Assembly (NCBI RefSeq): GCF_006516955.1
Contig: NZ_VHLG01000007.1
Span: 62,001-126,000 of the forward strand
From: Martelella alba
Lineage (GTDB): Bacteria > Pseudomonadota > Alphaproteobacteria > Rhizobiales > Rhizobiaceae
Length of the DNA stretch: 64,000 nt
Direction of reading: 5' to 3'
Shown: positions 26,186 through 35,651 of the stretch, piece after piece
Layout of the letters: each line of letters begins with the position of its first letter
How positions within the stretch are numbered: the first letter of the stretch is position 1
The notes under the pieces: model-generated
What the model was told of the DNA's origin: nothing
The model's input: only the letters and a program-made list of their open reading frames with translations
The model's database searches: none
Made by a program: the position numbers and the translations under genes

Positions 26186-26956
26186 TCAATAGAGGACGCG
26201 CGCAAAGGTCAAGACAAAGACGCGCCTTGCCCCGGCCTTTTTCAACACTCGCGTTGCCGCAGAGACGGTGGCGCCTGTGGTGAACACGTCATCGATCAGA
26301 ATCAGCGTCTTGCTGAAGATCTCGCCGTCCCGTCCTTTCGCTATTGCGAAGGCGCCGCGCACATTGTCTTCGCGGGCGGGCCGTGTGAGGCCAACCTGGT
26401 GATCGGTGTGGCGCCGCCGCTCGATCAGCCCGGCAAGGAAGGGCGTTCCGGAAAGCTTTGCCAGCTGACGGGCGAGTTCGGCAGATTGGTTGAAACGGCG
26501 GGCGACAAGACGGCGGCGGTGAAGCGGGATTGAGAGAATGGCGTCGGCCTCGGCAAAAATGCCATCGGCCGCGCGTGCCATGAAGCGCGCCATCATGGGG
26601 GCAAGGTCGGGGCTGTCACGATATTTCAGCGCATGGACCAGCGCCCGTGCCTTGCCGTCATAGGCAACAGCGGCGCGCAGTTTATCAAAGGGCGGAGGGT
26701 GTGCGATGGCTTCCGGCGAGAGAATGCCGGTGCCGAGATCGTGGGAAAAGGGCAGGCCGAGACGCTCGCAATAGGGTCGCTCGATAAAGCGGATATCCGA
26801 CCAGCATTCAGGGCAGAGTGCATGGGGCGTGCCTGTGCGCCGGCCGCAGCCTGGACAGATGGCGGGCAGCACCAGAGTGCCGAGCGAGGTCCCGAAAGAG
26901 CCAAGCGCCCGGCCAGCCGCCGAGAGTGGGTTTTGCAGCCGCTGCAACCTGTCCAT
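26186..26956 (-). CDS. comF: ComF family protein (phosphoribosyltransferase fold)
   Basis: A 256-residue protein of the ComF/GntX family. The N-terminal zinc-ribbon is visible as CPGC and, 16 residues on, CPEC. The C-terminal half is a PRTase domain with the PRPP-binding motif LILIDDVFTTGAT. ComF proteins assist uptake and use of external DNA in naturally competent bacteria; in others the role is unclear. It starts 74 bases from the divergent methyltransferase gene and leads the grxC-nitrilase-DUF1178 run. Confidence 0.92.
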   Translation of the reverse strand: MDRLQRLQNPLSAAGRALGSFGTSLGTLVLPAICPGCGRRTGTPHALCPECWSDIRFIERPYCERLGLPFSHDLGTGILSPEAIAHPPPFDKLRAAVAYDGKARALVHALKYRDSPDLAPMMARFMARAADGIFAEADAILSIPLHRRRLVARRFNQSAELARQLAKLSGTPFLAGLIERRRHTDHQVGLTRPAREDNVRGAFAIAKGRDGEIFSKTLILIDDVFTTGATVSAATRVLKKAGARRVFVLTFARVLY

Positions 26957-27030
26957 CGCTTGACATTAGCGTTGTCAGGCGTTCTTTGCGAGCAGGATTT
27001 TACCACGCCCGGCGTGAAGGAGGCAGGATC

Positions 27031-27915
27031 ATGGACGAAATTTTCGACACCGCGCTCGTGGCTGAGCGGCGGCGGAAGGCTGTTCAATCGGCCGTGCCCG
27101 GTGCTGATTTCCTGCTGAAGATTGCTGCCGATGAACTGGCGGAGCGGCTTGCCGTGGTTGAACGGCATTTCGAGCGGGGCGTGGAACTGCATGGCGTGAC
27201 CGGGCTGGCTGCCCGCACCGCTCTTGAAAGCGGAAAGGTTGACGCAATCGAGCGGGTCGAGGCCGACAAGGCCTTCTCCCAGACAGGAGAAACCATACGG
27301 GTGGCCGCACTGGAATGGCCGGAACTGCCGCCCCAATCCGTCAATCTGCTGCTTTCGCCGCTGGCGCTGCATCTTACCAATGACACGCCGGGCATGTTTA
27401 TCCAGATCCGCCGGGCGCTGAAGCCGGATGGCCTGTTCCTGGCCGCTATTCCCGGTGCCGGAACGCTTGGCGAATTGCGCGACTGTCTTCTGGCGGCAGA
27501 GGCCGAGCTTTATGGCGGCGCGAGCCCGCGGGTTATCCCCTTTGCCGATGTGCGTGATATTGGCGGTCTGTTGCAGCGTGCCGGGTTTACCCTGCCGGTT
27601 GTGGATCAGGAAAGCTATACGGTGCGCTATGACAATCTGTTCGCGCTGATGGCGGATCTGAAGGCCATGGGCATGACCAATCCGCTTGCCGGGCGGTCGA
27701 AAAAGCCGGTCGGACGCCGATTTTTCCTCCGTGCGGCTGAACTTTATGCCGAGCGTTATGCTGATCCTGACGGCAGGATCCGGGCGACCTTCTCCTTCAT
27801 CTATGTATCTGGCTGGGCACCGCATGAAAGCCAGCAGAAGCCGCTGAAGCCGGGATCTGCCAAGGCCCGTCTTGCCGATGCGCTCAACACAGCGGAAATC
27901 CCGTTGAAGCGCTGA
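27031..27915 (+). CDS. SAM-dependent methyltransferase, BioC/NDUFAF5-like
   Basis: A 294-residue class I methyltransferase-like protein. It opens with MDEIFDTALVAERRRKAV, typical of the alphaproteobacterial relatives of NDUFAF5 (a complex I assembly factor) and BioC. The central LLLSPLALHLTNDTPGMFIQIRRALKPDGLFLAAIPG corresponds to the motif near the SAM pocket. The usual glycine-rich motif I is weak, so catalytic activity is not certain. An AGGAGGCAGG box directly before ATG 27031 fixes the start; the earlier frame opening at 26818 lies over comF. Gene context, next to comF and grxC, is the conserved rhizobial one. Confidence 0.9.
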   Translation: MDEIFDTALVAERRRKAVQSAVPGADFLLKIAADELAERLAVVERHFERGVELHGVTGLAARTALESGKVDAIERVEADKAFSQTGETIRVAALEWPELPPQSVNLLLSPLALHLTNDTPGMFIQIRRALKPDGLFLAAIPGAGTLGELRDCLLAAEAELYGGASPRVIPFADVRDIGGLLQRAGFTLPVVDQESYTVRYDNLFALMADLKAMGMTNPLAGRSKKPVGRRFFLRAAELYAERYADPDGRIRATFSFIYVSGWAPHESQQKPLKPGSAKARLADALNTAEIPLKR

Positions 27916-27926
27916 GGAGCCCGTGT

Positions 27927-28430
27927 TTACCGGCGAAAATGGCGCCAGACGAGATCGTCAGGACGCGGGCGCGGGGCCTGCCTGTCCAGCACGGCGCCAA
28001 GCCGTCTGGCAACGGCGATGGACCCGGCATTGTCGGCGTCTGTATAGCTCACCAGCGTTTCAAGCTTCAGCGTTGAAAAGGCCCAGTCGCGCAATGCACC
28101 GGCTGCTTCCGTTGCATAGCCCTTGCCTTCGCTGCCATCATAGAGAAACCACCCCAGCTCCGGCTCGGGGTAAAGCGGTCCATGACTGATGCCGACCTGA
28201 CCGATGCATTCACCCGTTTCGGCAAGATCAACCATCAAAGCGCCATGTCCCAGCAAAGGCCATTGCGCCATGTCGTGGCAGAACATGTGCCAGGCCGCGG
28301 CTGCATCATGGGGGCCGCCCATGCCTTTCGCGCGTGGCGAGGCCATCAGCGCGGCATAGGCGCTGAAGTCGGCCATCACCATTTCTCGCAATATCAGGCG
28401 TTTCGTGTGAAGGCGCGGAATATCGAGCAT
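27927..28430 (-). CDS. GNAT-family N-acetyltransferase (RimJ/RimL type)
   Basis: A 167-residue acetyltransferase of the RimJ/RimL type. It begins MLDIPRLHTKRLILREM, the standard opening of that group, with an ELGWFLYDGSEGKGYATEAAGALRDWAF segment containing the acetyl-CoA loop, and ends in the usual region ADNAGSIAVARRLGAV. The substrate (a ribosomal protein or small molecule) is unknown. It follows mutT on the same strand by 11 bases. Confidence 0.9.
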   Translation of the reverse strand: MLDIPRLHTKRLILREMVMADFSAYAALMASPRAKGMGGPHDAAAAWHMFCHDMAQWPLLGHGALMVDLAETGECIGQVGISHGPLYPEPELGWFLYDGSEGKGYATEAAGALRDWAFSTLKLETLVSYTDADNAGSIAVARRLGAVLDRQAPRPRPDDLVWRHFRR

Positions 28431-28441
28431 GAGATCGGGCC

Positions 28442-28849
28442 CTAAAGGAGATCCTGAAGCATCGGGATCAACGGCTCATCTGCGGGTGGCATGGGGTAAT
28501 CGCGCAGGTTTGCTGCGCGCACCCATTTGATCGCCTGGCCTTCGCGACCTTCGGGAATGCCCTCAAACCGGCGGCAGACATAAAGCGGCATCAGCAAATG
28601 AAACGTCTCATAGGTGTGGCTGGCGAAGGTGAGGGGCGCCAGACAGGCGGGTTTGGTGGTTACGCCAAGCTCTTCTTCAAGCTCGCGGATCAGGCAGTCC
28701 TCCGGTGTCTCTCCGGGCTCGACCTTGCCGCCGGGAAATTCCCAAAGGCCAGCCAGCGTCTTGCCTTCCGGGCGCTGGGCCAGAAGAATGCGGCCATCGG
28801 TGTCGATGAGGGCGCAGGCGGCAACCAGCAGGATTTTGAAGTCAGTCAT
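28442..28849 (-). CDS. mutT: 8-oxo-dGTP diphosphatase (Nudix hydrolase)
   Basis: A 135-residue Nudix enzyme that removes oxidised dGTP from the nucleotide pool and so prevents mutations. The complete Nudix box is present, from GGKVEPGE through REL-EEELGV, and the start [23 protein letters not shown] is that of MutT. The ATG at 28849 overlaps the stop of the upstream GNAT gene by one base (ATGA). The longer frame to 29086 overlaps that gene and is not used. The order argJ-GNAT-mutT is the usual rhizobial one, but here a large HD-GYP gene is inserted within it. Confidence 0.94.
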   Translation of the reverse strand: MTDFKILLVAACALIDTDGRILLAQRPEGKTLAGLWEFPGGKVEPGETPEDCLIRELEEELGVTTKPACLAPLTFASHTYETFHLLMPLYVCRRFEGIPEGREGQAIKWVRAANLRDYPMPPADEPLIPMLQDLL

Positions 28850-29610
28850 CAGATCTCTGTTTCTCGCCAGTAGCGGTAACGATAGGCCTCGGTGAAGCCC
28901 ATATTGCGGTAAAGCGTGATGGCAGGCGTATTCGTGCCGGTCACCTGCAGCCAGGCAAGACGTGCAGCACGGGCTTTCGCCCAGTGCAGCATGGCGGTCG
29001 TGATGCTGCGTCCCAGGCCCTGCCGACGATGGTCTTCTGACACGGCGAGAAGCTCGATGCCAGCCATCTCGAAGTCCTGAACACACAGGCCGACCGCCAG
29101 CGGCGTTCGATCGCTTTCCTCGCGGATGAAAAAGCCGTGGGCCGGACGAATCCCGGTTACCACTTCGGCCAGGCCGGGCTTGGTCAGCCCGTCCTCGGGT
29201 TTTACCGCCAGAACGGCATCGGCAAAACGCCCGATATCCTGGCTCGGCAGCAGGTCCAGTGTCTCTTCGCTGCTGAACCGTGTCAGGTCGCGGGTCATGA
29301 CGATTGTCTCGTCAAAGGCCACAGCCCCTTCGTCTGAAAGATATTCGATCAGCATTGACGGCGTCAGCGGTGTTTCGCGCAAGAGCATCTGGCGACCGAA
29401 CGAGGCATAGTGGCGGCGGGCTTTCTCCAATCTGATTTCGATATCTGCGATATCCGACTGATCAAGCACGGTTATGCTGTTGAGCCTTTTGGACGGGTGA
29501 CCGGCTGTCAGCCGGTATTGCCAGGCGCCATCGTAGACGACGGTCTTTGCCGGCCATGCTCTGAGGCCCATGGCTTCTAGGCGCCGCACCAGCGGCAGGT
29601 CTGTATTCAC
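28849..29610 (-). CDS. GNAT-family N-acetyltransferase
   Basis: A 253-residue protein with a C-terminal GNAT domain: [41 protein letters not shown] contains the acetyl-CoA loop (RRQGLG), and the [23 protein letters not shown] segment closes the domain. The N-terminal ~100 residues ([33 protein letters not shown]) are typical of the protein encoded next to mutT in rhizobia. The substrate is unknown. Stop and mutT start overlap. Confidence 0.88.
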   Translation of the reverse strand: MNTDLPLVRRLEAMGLRAWPAKTVVYDGAWQYRLTAGHPSKRLNSITVLDQSDIADIEIRLEKARRHYASFGRQMLLRETPLTPSMLIEYLSDEGAVAFDETIVMTRDLTRFSSEETLDLLPSQDIGRFADAVLAVKPEDGLTKPGLAEVVTGIRPAHGFFIREESDRTPLAVGLCVQDFEMAGIELLAVSEDHRRQGLGRSITTAMLHWAKARAARLAWLQVTGTNTPAITLYRNMGFTEAYRYRYWRETEI

Positions 29611-29857
29611 GTGTCTTTCGCTTCCGTGCCGGAACCCAAGTCATTGTTGTGACCGCAATAATAGGCCTGGTACGGTCTCTGTAAACACCGCGATGACCGT
29701 GGCCGTAGCAGTGTTGCCGCGCGGCAACTGAACATGTCATTCGCGGCATTTCCGATCTGGCGCGTTTTTCGATCTCAACGAATGAGATCGCTGATCTATC
29801 CGGTTGTTTTGCCAAATGATCCCGTCGATCCGTGCGTCGCTCCGGCCGGGTCAGCCG

Positions 29858-32776
29858 CTAGAGATAATCTTCGATACGAACCGTATCGACCTGCTCGGGC
29901 TTCATATTGGCTCTGGCATAGCTGAGGCAGGCCCCGGAGGTAAGGAAGAGGGCGAAAATATCGCCATCAATATGCCCCTCTGCCCGCATCGATGACATGA
30001 TGGAAAGCGCACGTGACAACGGCATGGCCCTGCGATAGGGCCGGTCTGCCGCGGTCAGCGCTTCGAAAACATCGGCAACGGCGATCATCCGCGCCGGGAT
30101 GCTGAGTTCGGCCGCGTCGAGGCTGCAGGGGTATCCTTTCCCGTCCATGCGTTCATGATGGGCACCGGCGAGATAGCGAATGCCGTTGAGATGAGCCGGG
30201 AAGGGGATCTTGTCGAGCATGCGTATGGTGGAGACCGCATGTTCCTTGATCTTGTAGAATTCCTCGTCGGTCAGCGTGCCGCGGCCGATGGAAAGGTTGT
30301 AGATCTCACCCCGGTTATAGAGCACCGTCGGAACGTTGATGGTGAAGCCCCACGGATTGTCCGGGTCGATCTTGTCGCGCTCCTGCCGCTCGATGATATG
30401 GTTCGGGCTGTCGGCCAGAAGCGGTTCAGCCACAGGCAGGTCGGGTGCATCGGTCCTGGCCATGCGCGCCTCTTCCTCCCATGACAGGCCAAGCCGGTCG
30501 CTTAATGTGCGGGTCCACGATTTGGCGGCAATGGCGTTCAGCCGTGCAATCGTTTCGGGATGGATGCTTTCCGCGCCGGTGTTGCAGCTGGCGACAAATG
30601 TAAAATCCGCGTCCAGTTCAGCCCATTGCTGCTCAAGCGCGTCAAGCCGCGCCTGCCTGTCCTCGCCTGTCAGCCCCTGTTCGGCAATATCTCGCCAGCA
30701 ATGCACCTCTGCCTCGCGCTTGGCGACCTCAAAACGTGTGCGGATTTCGTGAATACGATTGTGAATGGTTTCGAGCTTGGTCGATTTGTCGATGACATAT
30801 TCCGGTGTCGTCACCTTGCCGCAATCATGCAGCCATGCAGCCAGGTTGAGCGACTGCTGCTCGTCGGCGGTCATGCTGAAATCTTTGAGCGGCCCTTCCT
30901 TCGTTGCGATCGCGGCTTTGGCAATCATCTCGGTCAAGACCGGGACGCGCTGACAATGGGCACCGGTATAGGGGCTTTTCTGGTCGATGGCGCTGGCGAC
31001 CAGTTCCACCATGCCGAAAATGGTCTTGCGCTGGTCGTGTATCAGCCGTGCCGTCTCGATGACCGAGGAGGCGAGACCGGAAATGGCCGTCGTGAAAGCG
31101 AGGATATCCGCACGGTCGTGGCCGGGGTCACTGCTCGGAGCAAGAAACAGAAGCAGCGCACCAAGCCGCAGATCTTTGCGGTCCGACAGGCCAACACTCA
31201 TCAGTGTAAAATCTTCTGCCGGGATCGTTCCGGTATACCATCGGGATATCTCTGCTTCGCTGACTGCGAAAACCCGTCCGCTGGCGCCGTCTGTTGTCAT
31301 TGCCGGGTGATTTCGTTGCTGCCGGTCCAGAGCGGGGATCTGGTCGGGGTCGAGATGATTGCCGTCCATCATGGCGCAGGCCGGCTCAAGTCTGCCATCG
31401 GCGCCTGTGAGATAGAGGATTGCGCCCCGCGCCTCGGTCGCCTCGACGGTGCTGGACATGATCTGATCGAGAAGGGCGGTATAATCCTCTTCCGAAGTCA
31501 GCGCCTTGCTGACAGACAGCAACCGCTGGACCGTGGTTTCCAGCTTGTCGATTGCCATGCCGAGCCGGTCAACCTCAACGATGAAGGACCGGTTCTTGTG
31601 TCGGGTGTTGAAGCGCAGCAGGCCAATCTCATGCGCCTTGCTTTCCAGACGGCGCAAGGAACCGGCAATGATATGGGCAATCACCAGCGCCAGCGCGATC
31701 GAGACGGCGATGACCCCGATGCACCAGTAGAGGAGATTGCGGCGAATGCGCTCGGCCTCGGCCGTCAATTCGCTTTCCGGGCTGGCAATGACGAGGCGAT
31801 AGGAGCCCGAGCCGGAAAAGGTCTGGGCGAAAATGCGCCAGCGCTGCTGCCCTTCCATCAGCGCACGCGAGACCATGTTATCTTTATCCGTGGCCTGCAA
31901 AATGTCATCAAGCGTCTGCTTCCCCGCATTGGCAAGGGCAGGCGGCATGGCATAGCCATCTGTGGGCGAGAGGGCCTGCTCTGATCGCTTGCCGGCTTCG
32001 CTGCTCGCGACGACCAGATTTCCCGTGCCGAGAATGACGGCGACGGAGGATGTGGTCGGGCGATCATCTTCAAGGATAGTGTTGAGCTGTGCGAGTGTGA
32101 CATCCGCACCTGCAACGGCAGAGCCCGTCGGATCCTGCCGGCTGAAGGTCAGACCGAGCTCGCCGGTTGTGTAGAAGACATAGGGCATTGACTGGTGAAT
32201 GCCGACCGTATTGATCGCGGCCTTGTACCAGTCGCGCAGTCGCGGATCGAAACTATAGTCCGGTTCGACGCGGTTCTGAAGAATGTGAAGCGAGGCGTCG
32301 TAGAAGGTATAGCGTCCCTGTAATGGTGAGGATGGGCCGTCGCGCATGATTGTCTGCAGCAGGAAATGGCTGTCGGGCGGTGCCGCCAGACGATCGGCGC
32401 CTTTTTGTCCAGGCGTGACTTTTCGCATCAAGAAGAAGTCACCGTCACGGTATCCCATATAAACCGCAGAGATGGCCTCATCCTGACGCAGGATTTCAGC
32501 CAGCATGGCCGCGTATTTCTCTCTGCCCTCAAGATCTGTTTCATCAGCCAGCGATGATCTGGAAACAAGCGTGGCAGCCATGGCGGCCTTTTCCCCGATC
32601 GCATTCAGAGATTGGCTTGTATTGCTGCTGGCCCTGGCGAAAAGCTGCTCGGCAGAGACAATCAGCATGTTTCGCGTGGCATTGTACTGGACGATAACAA
32701 TGACGGCGAGTGACGTCAGCAACAGCGCCAGCAAGAGCGCCAGAACGTAGATACGCAGTGAGATCCTGTGCGTCAC
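29858..32776 (-). CDS. HD-GYP c-di-GMP phosphodiesterase with dCache, HAMP and GAF regions
   Basis: A 972-residue inner-membrane signalling protein. A first helix (about 8-30) and a second (about 348-372) enclose a large periplasmic Cache-type sensor with DPRLRDWYKAA near 178-187. A HAMP-like linker follows, then a GAF-like domain at about 425-580, and the HD-GYP domain. The HD pair is at 650-651 (HDCGK) and HHERMDGKGYP at 873-883, so the catalytic metal-binding residues are intact and c-di-GMP hydrolysis is likely. About 165 extra residues (roughly 668-833) split the domain where canonical proteins have a short KLT linker. It lies between the GNAT gene and argJ, interrupting a usually tight group. 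Confidence 0.92.
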   Translation of the reverse strand: MTHRISLRIYVLALLLALLLTSLAVIVIVQYNATRNMLIVSAEQLFARASSNTSQSLNAIGEKAAMAATLVSRSSLADETDLEGREKYAAMLAEILRQDEAISAVYMGYRDGDFFLMRKVTPGQKGADRLAAPPDSHFLLQTIMRDGPSSPLQGRYTFYDASLHILQNRVEPDYSFDPRLRDWYKAAINTVGIHQSMPYVFYTTGELGLTFSRQDPTGSAVAGADVTLAQLNTILEDDRPTTSSVAVILGTGNLVVASSEAGKRSEQALSPTDGYAMPPALANAGKQTLDDILQATDKDNMVSRALMEGQQRWRIFAQTFSGSGSYRLVIASPESELTAEAERIRRNLLYWCIGVIAVSIALALVIAHIIAGSLRRLESKAHEIGLLRFNTRHKNRSFIVEVDRLGMAIDKLETTVQRLLSVSKALTSEEDYTALLDQIMSSTVEATEARGAILYLTGADGRLEPACAMMDGNHLDPDQIPALDRQQRNHPAMTTDGASGRVFAVSEAEISRWYTGTIPAEDFTLMSVGLSDRKDLRLGALLLFLAPSSDPGHDRADILAFTTAISGLASSVIETARLIHDQRKTIFGMVELVASAIDQKSPYTGAHCQRVPVLTEMIAKAAIATKEGPLKDFSMTADEQQSLNLAAWLHDCGKVTTPEYVIDKSTKLETIHNRIHEIRTRFEVAKREAEVHCWRDIAEQGLTGEDRQARLDALEQQWAELDADFTFVASCNTGAESIHPETIARLNAIAAKSWTRTLSDRLGLSWEEEARMARTDAPDLPVAEPLLADSPNHIIERQERDKIDPDNPWGFTINVPTVLYNRGEIYNLSIGRGTLTDEEFYKIKEHAVSTIRMLDKIPFPAHLNGIRYLAGAHHERMDGKGYPCSLDAAELSIPARMIAVADVFEALTAADRPYRRAMPLSRALSIMSSMRAEGHIDGDIFALFLTSGACLSYARANMKPEQVDTVRIEDYL

Positions 32777-33172
32777 CTGTTGTCCTCAATGGCAGTTTTG
32801 CCGGGCCCGCTCATGCCTTTGATCGTGATGGCGACAGTTTCGGCTGCCGGGAGCAGCCCGATTGGCTGTCTGTCCCGCCGTTGATATCGCTGTCATTCCC
32901 GTTTCGCCCATATTCGTAACTGAGAAGTTAAGTTAATCCTTTACGAGAAAGAGTCATAGTCATTTTCTGACTTATGAGAATAATAAAAAAGTTGATGGCG
33001 GGAACGGGTTGCCGGGTTAATATTTGATTTTCGTAATATTAGATAATTTGTAATCGATTTATGCTCGGTCCGAGGCAACAACTACCGCATAAAATCCCCA
33101 AAATCCCGGCGCTCTGCGAGGGCTGCCGGGATCTGTCTTGTCCGCGTTTACATGCTTAAGCCGGATTGCAGC
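32777..33172. other. AT-rich intergenic region upstream of the HD-GYP gene
   Basis: Nearly 400 bases, strikingly AT-rich at about 32920-33065, separate the HD-GYP start from the argJ 3' end on the same strand. It should hold the HD-GYP promoter, and contains the argJ terminator at 33103-33132. No gene or repeat is evident. Confidence 0.6.
33103..33132 (-). terminator. Terminator of argJ
   Basis: An 8-bp stem (33103-33110 with 33125-33132, 14-nt loop) is followed on the minus strand by TTTTGGGGATTTTA, about 40 bases after the argJ stop. This is a plausible rho-independent terminator that separates argJ from the HD-GYP gene. Confidence 0.65.
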
Positions 33173-34414
33173 TTAGCTGCGATAATCGCCATTGATGGCG
33201 ACATATTCCTTGGTCAGGTCACAGGTGTAGACGGTCGCTGTCCCACTGCCGAGGCCAATATCGGCACGAATGGTGATTTCGTCCTGTTTCATGACGTCGG
33301 AGGCGGCTTCTTCGGAATAATCCGGATCGCGTTCGCCTTCGACAGCGACGCGGATATCGCCGAACCAGATGGCCAGCCGGTCGCGTTCAGCCTTCTCGCC
33401 AGCCTTGCCAACGGCCATGACAACACGGCCCCAATTGGCGTCCTCGCCGGCAACGGCAGTCTTGACCAGCGGCGAATTGGCGATGGAGCGGGCGATCACG
33501 CCTGCGGCCTGATCATCTTCAGCGCCGGTCACCAGAACCTTGACCAGCTTGCGCGCACCTTCGCCGTCGCGCACGACCTGAAGGGCCAGATCCATCATCA
33601 GGGCATGAAGGGCAGCGCGGAAATCGTCAAGCGCGGGATCGGCGACATCGGTCACGGGCGTCTGGCCGACCTTGGCTGCGGCCCCCGTGGCGAAGGCCAG
33701 CACGGTATCCGAGGTCGAGGTGTCGCTGTCGACGGTTACGGAATTGTAGCTAGGTCCGACGCCTTCCGACAGCAGTGCCTGCAGTACCGATGAATCAATC
33801 GCGGCATCGGTGACGATAAAGGACAGCATCGTCGCCATGTCGGGTGCGATCATGCCCGCGCCCTTGGCCATACCGTTGATGGTGACGGAAACCCCGTCAA
33901 TTGTTGCACCACGCGTGGCAAGCTTGGGATAGGTGTCGGTGGTCATGATGGCCTTGGCGGCATCAAACCAGAAATCCTCAACGGCCGCGCCAGCCATATT
34001 GTCAAGCACGCCCAGGAATTTCGAGGCATCCAGCGGTTCGCCGATAACGCCGGTGGAGGCGAGGAAGACCTCGCTTGTGGCGCAGCCGACAGCGGCAGCG
34101 GCGGCCTCACCGGTCAACCGGGTGGCCTCGGCGCCCTTTTTGCCGGTGAAGGCATTGGCATTACCGGAATTGACGACGACGGCGCGGGCGGTGCCATGGA
34201 CGAGGTTCTGCCGGCAGTAATCAACCGGGGCAGAGGGGCATTTCGAACGGGTGAAGACGCCAGCGACGCTTGCCGGTGCATCGAAGACCATCATCATGAC
34301 ATCGGTGCGGCCCTTATATTTGATTCCAGCGGCGGCCGTTGCGAGGCGAACACCGTTGACGGGCGGCATGGGCGGATAGGATTTGGGTGCAAGGGGCGAA
34401 ATGGCGGACGACAT
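33173..34414 (-). CDS. argJ: Bifunctional ornithine acetyltransferase / N-acetylglutamate synthase
   Basis: A 413-residue cytoplasmic enzyme of arginine synthesis that transfers the acetyl group from N-acetylornithine to glutamate. It is made as a precursor cleaved before the threonine of the ATM motif; here the site is [14 protein letters not shown], near the middle of the protein. Other landmarks are [11 protein letters not shown] and [15 protein letters not shown] in the alpha half, and the C-terminal [17 protein letters not shown]. Start ATG 34414 matches the family N-terminus. It follows the PPIase gene with a hairpin between them. Confidence 0.97.
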   Translation of the reverse strand: MSSAISPLAPKSYPPMPPVNGVRLATAAAGIKYKGRTDVMMMVFDAPASVAGVFTRSKCPSAPVDYCRQNLVHGTARAVVVNSGNANAFTGKKGAEATRLTGEAAAAAVGCATSEVFLASTGVIGEPLDASKFLGVLDNMAGAAVEDFWFDAAKAIMTTDTYPKLATRGATIDGVSVTINGMAKGAGMIAPDMATMLSFIVTDAAIDSSVLQALLSEGVGPSYNSVTVDSDTSTSDTVLAFATGAAAKVGQTPVTDVADPALDDFRAALHALMMDLALQVVRDGEGARKLVKVLVTGAEDDQAAGVIARSIANSPLVKTAVAGEDANWGRVVMAVGKAGEKAERDRLAIWFGDIRVAVEGERDPDYSEEAASDVMKQDEITIRADIGLGSGTATVYTCDLTKEYVAINGDYRS

Positions 34415-34439
34415 GATGGCTCCGTTCTGGATGGAGAAA

Positions 34440-34464
34440 CGGCCCGCTTGATCAGAGCGGGCCG
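34440..34464 (-). terminator. Terminator between PPIase gene and argJ
   Basis: A 9-bp GC stem (34440-34448 with 34456-34464, 7-nt loop) followed on the minus strand by TTTCTCC lies just after the PPIase stop and before argJ. The T-run is short, so read-through into argJ is likely. Confidence 0.5.
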
Positions 34465-34475
34465 CGGTCAGGCTC

Positions 34476-35408
34476 TTACTGCTGTGCCTGCTGCTGTTTA
34501 TTGACGTCGTCGTAGGCTTTCTGCAAGTCCTTATCTTCGATAACGACCGTATCTCCCTGCTTCAGTGCGTCCATGGCTTCCATGTACTTATCGCGCACCA
34601 CCATCTGGCGCACCTGCGGGGCAACCTGCTCGTAAGGCACGGGCTGCTTGTCGCGAATGTCCTCAACCTTGATGATGTGGTAGCCGAACTGGGTCTTGAC
34701 CGGGGTTTCGGTATACTGTCCCGGCTTCAGCGCGAAGGCAGCCTTTTCGAATTCCGGAACCATCTGGCCCTTGGAGAAATAGCCGAGATCACCGCCGTCG
34801 GAGGCGTTGGAATCCTTCGAATGTTCCTTGGCTAGTTCGGCGAAGTCTGCGCCGTCATCAAGCTGCTTGATGATGTCCTTGGCCTCATCCTCGCTCTGGA
34901 CGAGAATGTGCGCGGCCTTGACTTCTTCCTGCTTGGGCGCAGCTGCGATTTCCTTTTCGTAGCGGGCCTTGACCATGGCGTCGGTCACTTCCGCGTCGAC
35001 ATGGGCCTGGAAATACTCGTTGTAGAGTTCCTGGTCACGCAGCTCGGCCATGCGCGCCTTGAAAGCGTCAGTCTTGTCGAGGCCTTCTTCTTCGGCAGCC
35101 TTTGCCATCAGTTTCATGTTGATCAGGCTCGAAAGCGCCAGCGCCTTCAACTGCTCGGCGGGCATGTTGCCGACCTGGCCCTTGAATTCAGCAATTGCTG
35201 CGTCAAGCTCGGACTGGTGAACGTCCTGGCCGTTGACGGTTGCGATCACGGTTTCAGGAGCAGGGGCGGGGGCGGCAGCGCTAGCATCGGCTGCGGGTGC
35301 AGGCGTGGCGTCGGTGGCCGGCTGCGCTGCGTCCTGTGCGAAAGTGGGGAGGCCGAAACCGACGGTCGTCGCCAGCAGCGCAGCGGCTACCAAATATCGT
35401 TTTTGCAT
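34476..35408 (-). CDS. Periplasmic parvulin-type peptidyl-prolyl isomerase
   Basis: A 310-residue PpiC/SurA-type chaperone of the periplasm. The signal peptide [24 protein letters not shown] is followed by a low-complexity alanine/proline linker, a SurA-like N-terminal helical region, and the parvulin domain at about 170-265 ([18 protein letters not shown], then [37 protein letters not shown]). It should help fold exported and outer membrane proteins. AAGGTG before ATG 35408 supports this start; the frame extends upstream but without sense. The divergent neighbour is secA, a fitting partner. Confidence 0.93.
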   Translation of the reverse strand: MQKRYLVAAALLATTVGFGLPTFAQDAAQPATDATPAPAADASAAAPAPAPETVIATVNGQDVHQSELDAAIAEFKGQVGNMPAEQLKALALSSLINMKLMAKAAEEEGLDKTDAFKARMAELRDQELYNEYFQAHVDAEVTDAMVKARYEKEIAAAPKQEEVKAAHILVQSEDEAKDIIKQLDDGADFAELAKEHSKDSNASDGGDLGYFSKGQMVPEFEKAAFALKPGQYTETPVKTQFGYHIIKVEDIRDKQPVPYEQVAPQVRQMVVRDKYMEAMDALKQGDTVVIEDKDLQKAYDDVNKQQQAQQ

Positions 35409-35506
35409 GAAAACACCTTTATCTGACTGGTGGAAAAACATTGCACCGTTCACTTCCCCCCGACCGTGTTCATAAGAATGTGGCCAATATGGAACGGCGT
35501 TTGTCG

Positions 35507-35535
35507 TTGACATCCCTTAACCCCCCTCTTATCTG
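35507..35535 (+). promoter_or_regulatory. Candidate secA promoter
   Basis: TTGACA (35507-35512) and TATCTG (35530-35535) are separated by exactly 17 bases, a near-consensus sigma-70 promoter pointing at secA. A leader of about 110 bases would result, within which lies a 22-codon ORF. Confidence 0.5.
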
Positions 35536-35581
35536 TCTGCCTAGCCTGCGTCCAGTGACTAGGGGCGGCAAGCAGGTCCGC

Positions 35582-35650
35582 ATGCCAGGAAAAACAACGT
35601 ATGGCGTTACGTACGCAGCGAATATGACAACTTTCAGAAAGAGCGATTGA
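35582..35650 (+). CDS. Possible 22-codon leader peptide before secA
   Basis: A small ORF (ATG 35582, TGA 35648-35650) ends one base before the secA ATG, inside the predicted secA leader, with an AGCAGG box a few bases upstream of its start. The peptide reads [20 protein letters not shown] plus SD. The tight junction would allow translational coupling with secA. No known arrest motif is apparent. It could equally be chance. Confidence 0.25.
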   Translation: MPGKTTYGVTYAANMTTFRKSD

Positions 35651-35651
35651 A

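Noticed and set aside
27031-27915. Calling the methyltransferase bioC
   Set aside because: It lacks a clear motif I and has no biotin genes near; the NDUFAF5-like group is at least as likely.
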